Assembly (NCBI RefSeq): GCF_027580225.2
Contig: NC_073340.2
Location: 32,686,501 to 32,750,500, forward strand
Length of the DNA: 64,000 nt
Reading direction: 5' to 3'
Source of the DNA: Misgurnus anguillicaudatus
Taxonomy: Eukaryota > Chordata > Actinopteri > Cypriniformes > Cobitidae
Shown: one piece after another, positions 11,177 to 22,722 of the stretch
Numbering within the stretch: position 1 is the stretch's first letter
Layout: each line of letters begins with the position of its first letter
The notes under the pieces: model-generated
What the model saw: the letters and a program-made list of their open reading frames with translations, nothing else
Told to the model about the DNA's origin: nothing
The model's database searches: none
Position numbers and translations under genes: made by a program

Positions 11177-12599
11177 TTAGGTACACAATTGGTCCTTAAA
11201 GTATAATATTGTACCCCATAGGGTACAAAATTTCAATGTGTTTTATACCCATAAAGGTACAAAAAGGTACCTTTTAGGGTAGCACCCCAGCAACAGAAAA
11301 AGGAACAACTTTGTACCTTTTTTATTGACAGTGTATACATTGATACGAATATGTATCTTTGAGTTACTAACATACTTTTTTAAGGAACAAAAGTTGTAGT
11401 TTTTCCCAATGACAGCATTTGTACCTTTTATTTCTGTGTGTGTATAGAATTAATGATATTTACAATCGACATTTAATTGATTTGCATACCATCTTGTATG
11501 ATAGATTTTTTTATTGCGATTGTTGCAACGCATTATGGTAAAGCACCACCTTAGAATATATCCTAAAGACCTAATCTTAATATAAATATGCCACCTATCT
11601 TCTGGAACAGCCTATGTAATAGCTAAGATGCCTTAAAGACCCATTAAAGTGTCTTGAAATGCACAGCTTTGTTTGATGCATTGATATCATTTCCTTTGTA
11701 TCAGTAAGTTATTGTGGAACATAGTGAGTGGCTCCTCCCCCTTTTAAAATAGCCAGTAGCGTTTAGTTTACCTCAAAGCCTGGAATATGATGCACTGACA
11801 AAAAAATAAATGGTCACAAAATGGTCCCCATAGATCTAACTGGGGCTGTACCCTTTAAAATTTCCTACCATTTAAAAACAGATATGTATACATTAGGGAT
11901 GCACCGATATGAAAATTCTTGGCCGAAAAAGAGGAAACCAAGGCCAAAAAACGAAACCGAAATAAATTATTATGCCAATTATTAGTACAAATGCATTTAT
12001 GGTGTGTGACGGATCACAAAACTCACAGTTCAGATCACATTACAGTTTTTGAGGCACGGATCAGATTATTTTTCAGATCAGCAAAAAGGGGGTGGGGAAA
12101 ATCTAATAACAAATAAAGAAATTGCAAACATTTATAAAAAAAAAAAAGTTGCACATTAATAAGGGCTAACATTATCATTAGGTACAGAAATCGAATTAAA
12201 TGAGTCATAACACTGTCTTTATTGTATAAATTAAATATAATATTATTTTTAGGCTACAGAAGTGATTTTTTTCTTTGTCTTGGGTTGTTTGATTAACATT
12301 AAGGACACAGACTTAAGTAGGTTAATTGAGGTTACTGTCTCTTTAAATAAGCAGAGACTGGTTTCTGACTGTAATCTATACATACACTTAGGACATAAAC
12401 AAATGTTTTTATTAGAAAAAGAATACTTTGGAGATAATTTTGTTTATATGTGGCCTGTCAATAATAGAAAGATTTGCCACTATTGAGGGCACTTAAACGC
12501 GCGCGCGCACAAAGAGACTGAGGGCAAATTCCAAACGGCACAGTATAAAAACTTTACGTTGTTTTTCATTGCTTTATTCGGCACATGTATGTTAATGCA

Positions 12600-12680
12600 G
12601 TGGTTCTCAAACTTTTTCAGCGTGCGGCCCCCTTTGTGTATGGTGCATTCCTTCGCGACCCCCCCCCCAAAAGAAAATTT
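12600..12680. mobile_element. hAT terminus fragment
   Basis: GCAGTGGTTCTCAAACTTTTTC followed by GCGGCCCCC is the tip of a very common hAT family. The opposite end is not found nearby, so it is truncated. A related opposite-facing tip, AAAAAGTTTGAGAAGCACTGG, occurs at 51306-51326. Confidence 0.55.
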
Positions 12681-12797
12681 ATGACAAAAACAGTTCTAAA
12701 ACTTCACATTTTAATTAAACAAAACATTAAATTATACAAAGTAGTGCTGGCTTATTTTTTTTAGGTTTAATTCCATCTGGACTATACCGTATGAGAC

Positions 12798-13558
12798 CAC
12801 TGATCTATATAAATGACTGGATTGCGCATAGAACGCTTAACGTAACAGCGTGAGGTGAAGCCAGCGCAGAGTTCGAGCCGCCATCTTGATATACCCAACC
12901 GGCAGAGAGCGTCATTGACTTCCATTCAAAGTCATGTTTTAAATTCACCCGTTTTACAGCGTATCAGTCACGCAAGATTATTTTTAGGATATGTGTACGT
13001 AAATTAACTGTTAATTCTGGTGTTATTTGCAATGTTTATGTTTTAGTCGGGCAGGAAAGTGTGAGTGTGTCTGCTGCGTTCTGTTAATGACACGGGTATA
13101 AGTTTTTTTTTGACATTCAGCTATACGGTCAGCGTTATTTCTCTAAATAAGTTTAGGTAACTTATAAGTTTAGATAACATAAAACCAGCAAATTATTGCA
13201 TGCACATGGGGTACAAAGTATGAATATTTATTTAGATTTCAGAATGAGCACGTTTGTCATTAATACTAAATATGTTGCGGTCTGTCTGCTGATCTGATAC
13301 TGTAATGAAGATGAATGTATAATAACTGATTAAAAAGTAACTGAGTAAATAACGATGTACATGCTTAGGACGTTTGTGTTGTAATAATGTACAGGGTAAC
13401 TTCAGATATAAAAACGAAGAATAGTAAAGTGATGTTTTATCATTAAAATCTGATCGCGTCCATTGATTTAATAGAATGTATGGGTATACCAACATGGCGG
13501 CGCGGTGGCTTCACAGTTGTGACGTCATGCGCAATCCAGTCATTTATATAGATCAGTG
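12798..13558. mobile_element. hAT-type MITE nested in the 11.9-kb hAT
   Basis: Inverted ends CACTGATCTATATAAATGAC and GTCATTTATATAGATCAGTG are flanked by TATGAGAC on both sides (12790-12797 and 13559-13566), an exact 8-bp duplication. The subterminal arms carry CCGCCATCTTGATAT / ACATGGCGGCG, resembling YY1-type sites. No coding potential. Confidence 0.85.
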
Positions 13559-14084
13559 TATGAGACACATTTGCGCGACTCTCTCTAAAGTTTACACATC
13601 AACACTTCTGATATTTGAAGGGCGTACTCACTGTGATGATCACATCTGGACGGGCACACTCAACCGCATGTGCCACTGTGCGTACAGACAACTGCTCCCT
13701 TTAGCGCCTTTTTGCAGGTAAATACATCCACACCGCATACATGTTGCTTCAGACAAGCACGTGCAGGTCACGGTTTTTGTTTGAGTCATCACAACATTTC
13801 GGCTGTATTGTTCCGGTGATAAAAGTCTTTCGGCCGAAAATGCTATTTTGGGCAATTTTCGGCCGAAAATTTTCGGTGCATCCCAAGTATACATTTGTTA
13901 CCAATATGTACATCTGAGATACTATTTGAACTTTCTGAAAGGGGACCACCTCAGTGACAGCTAGGACCATTTTCACTGTGTGAGAAGCTGAGGTGCAGAA
14001 TGATGTCATAAAAATCCGTATTGGTTGAAGTAACTACGTTTTCTTTGCTTATTTCATATAAATACGGATTTTGTCCAGACTGAT

Positions 14085-14975
14085 CTCACGGAATGTCTTG
14101 TTATAGCCATGCAAAAATGCATTAATTTATTCGTGTCCATGGCACAAAATTTAGCTTTTTTCGTGTCACTCACACGAATTTCTATAGTTTTTCGTGTCCG
14201 TTGCACGACTTTCTTTTTCGTTTCATTTCATGTATTGTTTTCTCATAGTTTTTTCCTATTTTCTTACTATTGTCGCTTGGGGTTGGGGTTAGAATCACTT
14301 TCTGTTCCATTTTTAGACATCCTAACCTAACTCATTTGCGCTTCTAGTTCGTGCGAATTGAGTGTTGCAGCGAGAAACACGCAAGTTGAAAAATTGGAAC
14401 TTTGGCGAAAAAATGCGCCGCATCAACCAATCAGGAGCTTGGTCTAGTAGTGACATGATTACAGCAAGTGAGCAGGAGTCGCAGAAGCCCCTACCATGAC
14501 GCAAATTTCTGCGTGAATGTCTCAATGACTAGAATTTCACGCACGACTTTCACGTGCGAATGAAGCGAGTCAACTCTAAATGTTTAAGCTGCAAACTAGA
14601 CGTGGTAGACATGAATTTGACGCCTCAAACATGGCTGGTGTGAACCCACACTAACACGACTTTCAGTTAGATCATGTTGTATCCACCAGGTGGCGCTCTA
14701 GAATCACTTTCTGTTACATTTTTAGACATCCTAACCCAAAGGGAATAGTTTTAAAATAGGTACAAAAATGAGAAAACAATAAATACTGTAAAATGACACA
14801 AAAAAGAAAGTCGTGCCACAGACACGAAAAGCTATTTATAGAAATACGACATACAATAAAAAAACATTCGTGCTCAAGGCAGGAAAAAAGCTGAATTTCG
14901 TGCCATAGACACAAATAAATGAATCAGATTTTTCATGACTATAACACGACTTTCCGTGATATCATGTTGATTTCA
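14085..14975. mobile_element. foldback MITE, CACGGAA family copy 1 (interrupted)
   Basis: The ends read CTGATCTCACGGAATGTC and GACTTTCCGTGATATCATG, with arms containing repeated CGTGTC/GACACG words around CACGACTTTCTTT. The arms are separated by another repeat (about 14335-14652). Copies at 20532 and 21067 belong to the same broad family. Confidence 0.65.
14335..14652 (-). mobile_element. repeat inserted in the CACGGAA MITE
   Basis: Contains CAACCAATCAGGAGCTTG and ends GCTGGTGTGAACCCACA. The reverse complement matches the element at 45008-45345, which begins GTGGGTTCACACCAGC and includes CAAGCTCCTGATTGGTT. Boundaries are approximate. Confidence 0.6.
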
Positions 14976-15850
14976 AGATCCGGAGTTGGATCAAATATGA
15001 ACATTTTGGTTAATTTAATTTAACACAGTGCCCACAAACCATCATTTCTTTTGTATGCAAGCAGAAATAGGCAGCTCAGTAGATTTTTGTACAAAGACAG
15101 TACTATATTATACATAGTTTGTTTACATAAGCAGAATGCTTCATAAGATTTTAATGTGCAATTGTTTCCAATGCGAATTGCATTGTGTCAAAGCTTGTTA
15201 AGGCAATATATGATTTTCTCCAGCAAGTGAACACCATTAGATCTGTGTTAAATACATCACAATTATGTATTCAATTCTGTAATTCTAAAGCCGTGCAGTA
15301 AAGTATCTTGGCCTTGAATTCCAGTGTGTGCTATAATATTCAGAAACTACTGTGAATGTTTAATGATTAAACTAATTTGACAGGGATGGCTGGTACGCAG
15401 GCATATGAGACTTTTAGTCTTTTATAATATTGTACTAAAGATCGAGGCCGTCGGCATGCCTGGGAAATATTCACAATATTATATCATATTAGCAGTGAGA
15501 TAAGCATATCTGGCCAACTTTAATTCTTCAATAGTGTAAAGTACTTTAACATGAAGAACATGTTTCTTCTGGCGTAACTGCTGTAAAAAGCTGTTTCTCT
15601 GATGATAGTCTTTGTAAACTTCTGGCAATTAACATTTAAAGGAGACTTTTTTAAAGATGTAAAATACGTTTTTTTGTGTCCCCAGAGTGTGATGTGAAGT
15701 TTTAACTCAAAATACCCCATAGATAATGTATTATAGCATGTTGAAATTGCCACTTTGTAGGTGTGTCCTTTAAAATGCAAATGAGCTGATGAATGCAAAC
15801 ACTGATCGCCATGATGGTGATTTGTTGAAATTGAATTGTGCTGTCAATTA

Positions 15851-15852
<2 letters not shown>

Positions 15853-15906
<54 letters not shown>
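15853..15906 (+). repeat. (TC)n microsatellite
   Basis: Uninterrupted TC dinucleotides for about 54 bases. Confidence 0.97.
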
Positions 15907-15909
<3 letters not shown>

Positions 15910-17298
15910 CTAAAAGACAGTGCTGTGGTTGGATAGTGCAGATTTAGGGGCAGTATTATCCCCTTTTGACATCACAAGGGGAGCCAAATTTCAAAGACTT
16001 CTTTTTTTTCCACATGCTTGTAGAGAATGGTTTACCAAAACTGAGTTACTGGGTTGATCTTTTTCACATTTTCTAAGTTAATAGAAGCACTGGGGACTAG
16101 CGGTGTTCTCGACTAAGGATTTACATATTCAAATCAGAATTGTCGAATCTTTCTAGTCGACCGATAGTCGAATCATCTATGTGTGTGTGCATGGGTTAGG
16201 AGGGGGCCAGACCAGGTACAAATGGGTAACTTTTATTTTCTTTCACAAGCAGCACACATAAACAACTTTCTGATAAAGTGACCAAAACTTTCTTTCAAGT
16301 GATGAACGAAGACAAAACTGATGATGCATCTTTTTTAAGGTAAAATGTAAGGCAACATAAACATTTGTTTAATCATTCCATATAACATTTAAAGCCACGA
16401 TCTACAGAACATCACACAAATATATAACAAACAACATTTTGATAACTAAACCTAAAAAAATAACAAATGTGATCCTGCCTTGGAAACCCCGGCTACAATT
16501 TAGCGATTTTATTTATTTTCATTTTCAATTTAGCGCGTCAAAGCAGTCATGACAAAAAAAAACGACAAATGACATATTATGTGATTGTTACAGTAAATAA
16601 TAAAAACAAAGCTTTATATACAATTCATTAAATGTTAATTTAAAACAAGAAAAACACTTAAATTAATGATTTTATAGACACTACGCGTTATTATTTAGCA
16701 CAGAAATACTGCTTGCTTACTTTGACTTTGATCATCTCTATTCACTTAAAAACACCTGATGATTCTTATATTAATTATTTTTAGGAATCTCTTTTCTATC
16801 ATTTGAAAGCGAACACCAACCATAATAAAATCACAAGAGAGACAGTCGTGTCAGGCATAAATATAGGTTCGGTGCAGATATTTTCCATGTCATCACCGAA
16901 ATTTGAAGAAACGGCTACCTGTTTTTTAGTTTAACTTTTGACAAGAAAACCACCCTGTTTTAAATACATTTTAAAACTTATACCCGTCGAAAAACATCCG
17001 TTTTTATGTTTAGTTTGATGAACTCCTAAATATGAGACGCAGAGCACCTAGCCATTCAGCTAAAATTGCATGCGCCAGCATGGCCAGCACGCAACAGCGC
17101 AACCTCGATACAACAAAAAGCAATCCAAAATGTACAGATTTAAATTAGATCAGAATTCATGTTTAATAAATAAACAAAAAATTATAAAATAAGGTCAGAA
17201 GTAACAAGGTGCAGAACAAATATGTCCAAAATGCCTCAAGTGCACGGAAACAAAACACAAGCCAAATAGATAAATCAGATAACCCAGAGTGATTTATA

Positions 17299-17374
17299 AA
17301 TAAAATAAAATAAAATAAAATAAAATAAAATAAAATAAAATAAAATAAAATAAAATAAAATAAAATAAAATAAA
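17299..17374 (+). repeat. (TAAAA)n microsatellite
   Basis: About 15 pentamers of TAAAA, directly adjoining a different array on the right. Confidence 0.95.
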
Positions 17375-17438
17375 GAAATTATTAAAATAAAGAAATTATT
17401 AAAATAAAGAAATTATTAAAATAAAGAAATTATTAAAA
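17371..17438 (+). repeat. four tandem copies of a 17-bp unit
   Basis: Unit TAAAGAAATTATTAAAA repeated four times, apparently seeded from the last TAAAA unit by a change followed by amplification. Confidence 0.93.
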
Positions 17439-18699
17439 GAACAAAAGTATAGCCAGAATTGCCAGCTTTGTCTTTTTAATGTAGAAACAAAGAGGCAGTG
17501 GTTTATTAACATAGAAACCTCTTATGGACGTGTAGCCCTGTCACAGCGTAGAAAAGCGCTATAGAAATGCAATTTATTATTATTATTATTACAGGGGTTG
17601 TTGGATTTATTAAAGCATTTTAAAAATATTTATTGAAAGCTGCTACTTTACATATTATTTGCATATCATTATCATAATATGCTGTATATTAATATATTGG
17701 GAGAAAGCTGTTATATGTGAAATCAGATAATGTGTACCCATATACGGCCAAGATTGAATGATCCTCATTTCATAACACATCTGCAACAATTCGACTGTGA
17801 GATTGGTAGTAGGCTTCTCCTAACGATGCATCAAATCTTCGACTATTCGTGGTCACCCTTACTGGGGACCCAAGCACTTAAACATGTAAAAGTCAGATTT
17901 TCATGATATGTCCCTTTAAGGTTAACAGAAACGCTATGGTATGTTTCACCAATGACATTTTTTAACAGCTTTGAGTCAAGTTTTTTAAATCCCGGTCTAG
18001 TGTTTAGGTCCACCCGTGGAAAAAACCCAACTTGACTTTGTATCTGAGAAGCTGACAAGAGCACGACTGTTTCACATGACCCCGAAGAGCCACTGGATAG
18101 AAGAAACCCTGCAATGAAATGTCAAAGATTGGTGTCTTGATATAACATTAACCATTTCCTGCTGGGCTCTGAGATCAGAGTCGTGCTGTGTGCGGGTTTA
18201 AGGGCTGAAGATCTGCAGGGAGATAAAAGCTAACAGAAAAGATCCTCCTAATGTGTTTCTCTGAATGACCCCGTTGACGGATCTATGTACTAATTCTGCA
18301 GTACGCCTGGGGAAATAAATGCTACATTTGAGCAGAGCATCGGCATCATCGATGTTATAGAGAGCGGCCGCGCGACTATGTGTTTATGATTGAAAGAAGT
18401 ATAAGATTAGACGCAGAGTGCAAATGAGATGGGAAAGAAAATGACATAGTTTACTCATGAAATGTGAAATACTCTCCTGGTCTTCAGGGAAAGATGCTGT
18501 TTAGGTTATTGAATGATCTGCTGTAATGCCTTTGTGAAACCCAGAAAACAGTTTTACATATAAATAGAGAGGTGATGGAAAGTGATATATATGTAATAAT
18601 GTAATAATAAATGTAACTTCTGAATTTTTTTTATACATAATACACTCACCTTATTCATTTACTGTATATCTACATAGATATGTACATATGCAATTCCTT

Positions 18700-19137
18700 A
18701 AAGGGGACATACAATGAAAATCTGACTTTTTCCATGTTAAAGTGCTATAATTGGGTCCCCAGTGGTTGTATCAACCTGGAAAATGTGAAAAAGATCAACC
18801 CAGTAACTTAGTTTTGGTAAACCATTCTCAACATGCATGTGAAAAAAATAGGTCATTGAAATTTGGCTCCCCTGGTGATGTCATAAGGGGATAATACTGC
18901 CCTTTAATCTGCACTGTCCAAGCAAGCCACTGCCATTTAATACAGAGATCAGCTTTTTGCATGTTAAATGACACACCCAAAATGACACATTTTTGCTCAC
19001 ACCTACAAAGTGGCAATTTTAGCATGCTATAATAAATTATCTTTATGATATTTTGAACTAAAACTTCACATATGTACTCTGGGGACACGAAAGATTTATT
19101 TGACATCTTAAAAAAGTCTTGTGAAATGTCCTCTGTA
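18700..19137 (+). mobile_element. MITE (TTAAAGGGGACAT family), intact-length copy
   Basis: Runs from TTAAAGGGGACATACAATG to GAAATGTCCTCTGTAAG. Inner landmarks GGGTTGATC..(reverse GATCAACCCAGTAACTTAG) and TTTGGCTCCCCTGGTGATG match the split copy at 15635-17918. Confidence 0.75.
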
Positions 19138-19197
19138 AGTATAGAAAAAATATATATTAATACATCTTATATAAGATTTGGTAATTGATATGCAATT

Positions 19198-19434
19198 TGT
19201 GACCCTGGACCACTAAACCAGGTGTATTTGTATTATAACTAAAAATACACTGTATGGGTAAAAAAAATAAGTAATTTAGTAATATGTCTTGCTTAGGACA
19301 AATTTAAAGGTGCACCCTAAGATTTTCAAATAGTTGTATCTCGCCCAAATATTGTCCTATCCTAACAAACCACTCATCAATGGAAATATTATTTATTCAG
19401 CTTTCAGATATATAAATAATTGACCCAAGGTCAC
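19198..19434. mobile_element. MITE with TGTGACCCTGGACCAC-type end
   Basis: Starts TTTGTGACCCTGGACCACTA and ends TTGACCCAAGGTCACA. The middle reads CCTAACAAACCACTCATCAA and ATTCAGCTTTCAGATATAT, as in a common fish repeat. No ORF. Confidence 0.65.
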
Positions 19435-19827
19435 ATATTTGCTGTGCTGACTGTTTATGTCATCTACTTGATAGAGTCATATCTTAAAACATATGAAATA
19501 TGTATGTGATGTATGTGACATAGGCGATTCTTTAGCATAATTCCAGCTACATTTTCCAAGCATTTTGTGATTCATTTAAAAGAATTTATCATAGTTTTCA
19601 TAACACATCATTAGATCTGCATGCCAAAAATACTGCTGACAGTAAACTAGCTTTAATAAAATTTGAGGTCATAATGGTTCAACTAAAATTAATGTTTGTT
19701 TTTGATGTTTTATAAACAGTAGAAAATGCATGAGTCTAGCTCATTAATAGATCGATACATGCAAATGCCTTTTATAGGTGTAGATATATGCATCAAAGAG
19801 CCTTATTACACATGGTCACTTCATGCG

Positions 19828-20432
19828 TTTTCTCTGATCGGATATAGCTATCCGAACGTAAAAAGACCAAGTGCCTCCCAAAAGGTTTTCGAGATGGATT
19901 GCTCATACCACTTCAGGATATGGTCTGGGATGCATTTCAGACAAAACTAGACAAGTGTAAATACTGGTTGCTGAAGCCACATATGTCAGCGCTTTTTTTC
20001 CTCCCAAATGTAAGCACGTCACTCGGGAAACATGCAAACAAAGACATCACGCTCGTTGCTTTATGGAGCGACGACAGTGGGTAAAATAAACAATAAAATA
20101 GTCCAGTTATATTAAACAAAGAAATAAAACTTTGAAAGAGCGTTTTGTGAAACACTTGTCCCCCTGTCATGGACCTGTAAATCATCGTGTCATCTCACTT
20201 TCCTGCTGCTATGTACTGCGCACTCCAGCTCGTACCCCTGCCCAACATACAGCAAGTGCTGCCTTTTGTTGTTTAAGCTTTGTCTTAAGTTTTTTAAGGC
20301 GAAGTAATAAAAAATGCATTTGCATTTTGCACGGGAATAGAAGATCGGATTGATATCCGTTTAGCTAAGACGCATTTATATGGCCGAATGTAATGTTTTA
20401 ATAAATCAAATGGCTATCCGATCAGAGAAAAT
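19828..20432. mobile_element. foldback MITE, GATCGGATAGCTATCC ends
   Basis: The arm TTTTCTCTGATCGGATA near 19828 is inverted at about 20412-20432 (TATCCGATCAGAGAAAA). No supported ORF in between. Confidence 0.55.
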
Positions 20433-20531
20433 GTGTTTTAGCGCAATTTCAGCTTGTCAAGTGTAATTGTTGGTCAGAAATATGTTGTTTAATTGTGATT
20501 TGAGCACACGTTTGTTGCATGACTGAAATAG

Positions 20532-21022
20532 CAACCTGATCTCACAAATTTCCGTGGGATAGTTACAGAATTTTTTGCTAATTTTTCCGTGGCATTTTCA
20601 TGGATCTCCGCATTTTTCCGTGGCCCTGCCACAGACTGTCTTTTCCGTGGCATTCTCACGGATTGGTTACTCAACTGTTATGTCCTATTTTCTTACCATT
20701 GTCGCTTCGGTTTAGGGTTAGATTTACATAAAATGACATCCCTACCCAAACCCAACTCTAACCCCAACGCCAGGCGACAATTGTTTAAAGTTTAGAAAAT
20801 ATAAAAGAATAATTCAGAAAAAAATAGTATAAACCAATACTTAAAGTGACATACTAACGCAAACACCAAATCTAACCCTAAACTGAAGCGACAACGGTTT
20901 GAAACTAGGAAAAAGCAGTTGAGTAACCAATCCATGAAAATGCGGAGATCCATGAGAATGCCACGGAAAAATTAGAAAGAAATTACGTGACTATCCCACG
21001 GAAATTTGTGAGATCATGTTGG
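20532..21022. mobile_element. foldback MITE, CACGGAA family copy 2
   Basis: Inverted ends CAACCTGATCTCACAAATTT and AAATTTGTGAGATCATGTTG, with arms containing CCGTGGGATAG/CTATCCCACGG. The arms carry CGTGGCATT / AATGCCACG words. Confidence 0.75.
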
Positions 21023-21066
21023 CTGCAAACATGGCCACCTATTAGCGCAACAGCCGGAACTTCCAA

Positions 21067-21673
21067 CCCAGTCTCATGGCAAGTCGTGTTATAGTAACAA
21101 AAAATGTGATTAATTTATTCGTGTTTGCTGACACAAATTTCCGCAGTTTTTTGTGATCTGGAGACAAATGTCTTTTTCGTCCTTCCCAACACGAATTTCT
21201 ATCAATGGCTTTTCGTGTCTGTGGCACGACTTTCTTTATCGTGTCATTTTGCATTTTGTTTTCTCATCATTGTTTCTTATTTTTGACCATTGCCGCTTGG
21301 GGTTTGGGTTAGAATCACTTTCTGCGGCTTCCTATCCCCAACTCTAACCCCAACTCCAGGCGAGAATAGTTTTAAAAGCGGACGAAAAACATGTAGAAAC
21401 CAATGCATAAAATTACATCCTAACGCAAACCCCAAAACTAACCCTAACTCCAAGCGACAATGATTTAAAAATATGCAAGAACGATGAGAAAAAAATATAA
21501 AATGACACGATAAAGAAAGTCGTGGCACAGACACGAAAAGCCATTGATAGAAATTCCTGCTGGGAAGGACGAAAAAGACATTCGTCTCCAGAGTCACGAA
21601 AAACAGGGGAAATTTGTGTCAGCAAACAAGACTAAATTAATCAAAATTTTTGTTACTATAACGAGACTTGCCT
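21067..21673. mobile_element. foldback MITE, CACGGAA family copy 3
   Basis: Inverted ends ATGGCAAGTCGTGTTATAG and CTATAACGAGACTTGCC. Long arms with TCGTGTCTGTGGCACGAC and its complement make open frames appear on both strands; these are not genes. Confidence 0.7.
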
Positions 21674-21771
21674 TTAGACTTTGCTGCAACTTCCCTAAGT
21701 GGTCTTTCTATGCATGCTGGTGTATTTACTAATGCTCCGTTCTGTTTAAAGTTGGATGTGAAAACGTCCTG

Positions 21772-22722
21772 GGCCGGGTTTCCCAAAAGCATCGTAAGGC
21801 TAAGTAGATCGTAAAAACGATCGTACGAATCATCTTAGAATTACGGGCTGTTTCCCAAAAGCTTCGTAACTTAAGTTGCACTTGAAAATCATCGTAGATC
21901 TACGAGTGCTCTGGAGTAATCGTTCATTCATAAGTGCATCGTAAGACAACAGAGTTACAAGGTCACCTACAGGACAACCAGCAAATTGCACTCCTGCAAT
22001 AACGATAATGTAATGTTTTAAATGTTTATTTATTTATTGGGTTCTTCTTTGTTTATTTTATATTAAATGTATAATATTATATATTTAAAATTCAAATGAG
22101 AAATCAAATTTAAATGACTAAACATAAATTAATAATGAAGGAAAACGTATTTTGTACAAGTTGGTAAAGCAAATTGATAAATGGTTCATACCGATTGCTG
22201 CTATAATTCATCTAAACATTTTTTTGAAGGGAAATGGCATCTAATTAAAGAAACAAAATAAATATTTACGGTACAATGCAATAATCCATAATAATAAATA
22301 AACATACATAATAAACAACAAATAATAATAATAATCTAAACTATAATAGAAACACAGAAGGCATTTCGCAGTGGGACGAGTCCTAACTAAATACAGAAAA
22401 GAATATTTAATAAATTATTAAAACATTTAAAAAGTCATTGAACAATAATGAAAATATATTATTAAAAATATTAGTGCACATCGGCTGAAGATCATTAGCC
22501 TAAACAAGCTTCTGCTACAAATTCGAGTCATTCTATTGGTGACATTTCAGCACTTGACAAATGGATAGTGACTCGTAAGTAGCACTTAAAACCCAGCTGC
22601 GAGCGATCGTTTCACGTGCATCTTTGGGAAACGCACGTAAATGAACAACGATTGTTCGTTAAGTAGCTCGTAGAAAGCGCTCTTAAGTGCTAAGTTCAAT
22701 CGTTATCGGGAAACCCAGCCCT
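21772..22722. mobile_element. MITE with GGGTTTCCCAAAAGC ends
   Basis: Starts GGGCCGGGTTTCCCAAAAGC and ends ATCGGGAAACCCAGCCC. The subterminal regions carry CGTAAGxxGATCGT words in both orientations. A second internal copy of the tip (TTTCCCAAAAGCTTCGTAA) lies at 21851. AT-rich core, no ORF. Confidence 0.7.

Larger units (their letters stand above)
5261..11333. mobile_element. inner GTACC-rich element hosting DIRS and a TTAA MITE
   Basis: The termini are TA|CACTGTCAGAAAAAAGG (5261) and TTTATTGACAGTG|TA (11333), inverted and flanked by TA. The body consists of GTACC/GGTAC-rich near-palindromic segments, for example GGTACCGTTTTGTACC near 10567. It is a non-autonomous, no-ORF element. The DIRS element (5286-10538) and a TTAA-type MITE (10722-11176) sit inside it. 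Confidence 0.7.
5083..11442. mobile_element. outer GTACC-rich element (interrupted)
   Basis: The left end TA|CACTGTTAGAAAATAAT at 5081-5083 and a decayed right end near 11442 bracket DNA rich in GTACCTT/AAGGTAC words (5083-5258 and 11336-11442). It is split by a second copy of the same family, whose termini are sharper. The right boundary is approximate. Confidence 0.5.
11894..13886. mobile_element. hAT element with exact 8-bp target duplication
   Basis: Inverted ends TAGGGATGCACCGATATGAA and TTTTCGGTGCATCCCAA are flanked by identical GTATACAT copies (11886-11893 and 13887-13894). An 8-bp duplication with TA(A/G)GG..GCACC termini is hAT-like. No intact transposase is visible. The interior contains a second hAT-type MITE (12798-13558) and, near 12600, the tip CAGTGGTTCTCAAACTTTTTC of a third hAT family. 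Confidence 0.85.
16098..17861. mobile_element. hAT element with exact 8-bp target duplication inside a MITE
   Basis: Flanked by CTGGGGAC on both sides (16090-16097 and 17862-17869). Ends TAGCGGTGTTCTCGACTA and TAGTCG..CACCCTTA are inverted and recall hAT tips. No intact ORF. Inside are a TAAAA pentamer array, a 17-bp tandem array, and near 17535-17592 a segment AGCGCTATAGAAATGCAATT followed by (TTA)n that looks like a LINE/SINE 3' tail. Confidence 0.82.
15635..17918 (-). mobile_element. MITE (TTAAAGGGGACAT family), split by a hAT and a (TC)n expansion
   Basis: The left edge TTAAAGGAGACTTTTTTAAA and right edge GATATGTCCCTTTAAG match, in reverse orientation, the intact copy at 18700-19137. Landmarks include CTCAAAATACCCCATAGATA, GACATCACAAGGGGAGCCAA and GGGTTGATCTTTTTCACA. 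It is interrupted at 16098-17861 by a hAT element and contains the TC microsatellite at 15853-15906. Confidence 0.75.

Noticed and set aside
21153..21625. Phe/Leu/Ser-rich small proteins on both strands
   Set aside because: Palindromic MITE arms create mirror frames; not genes.
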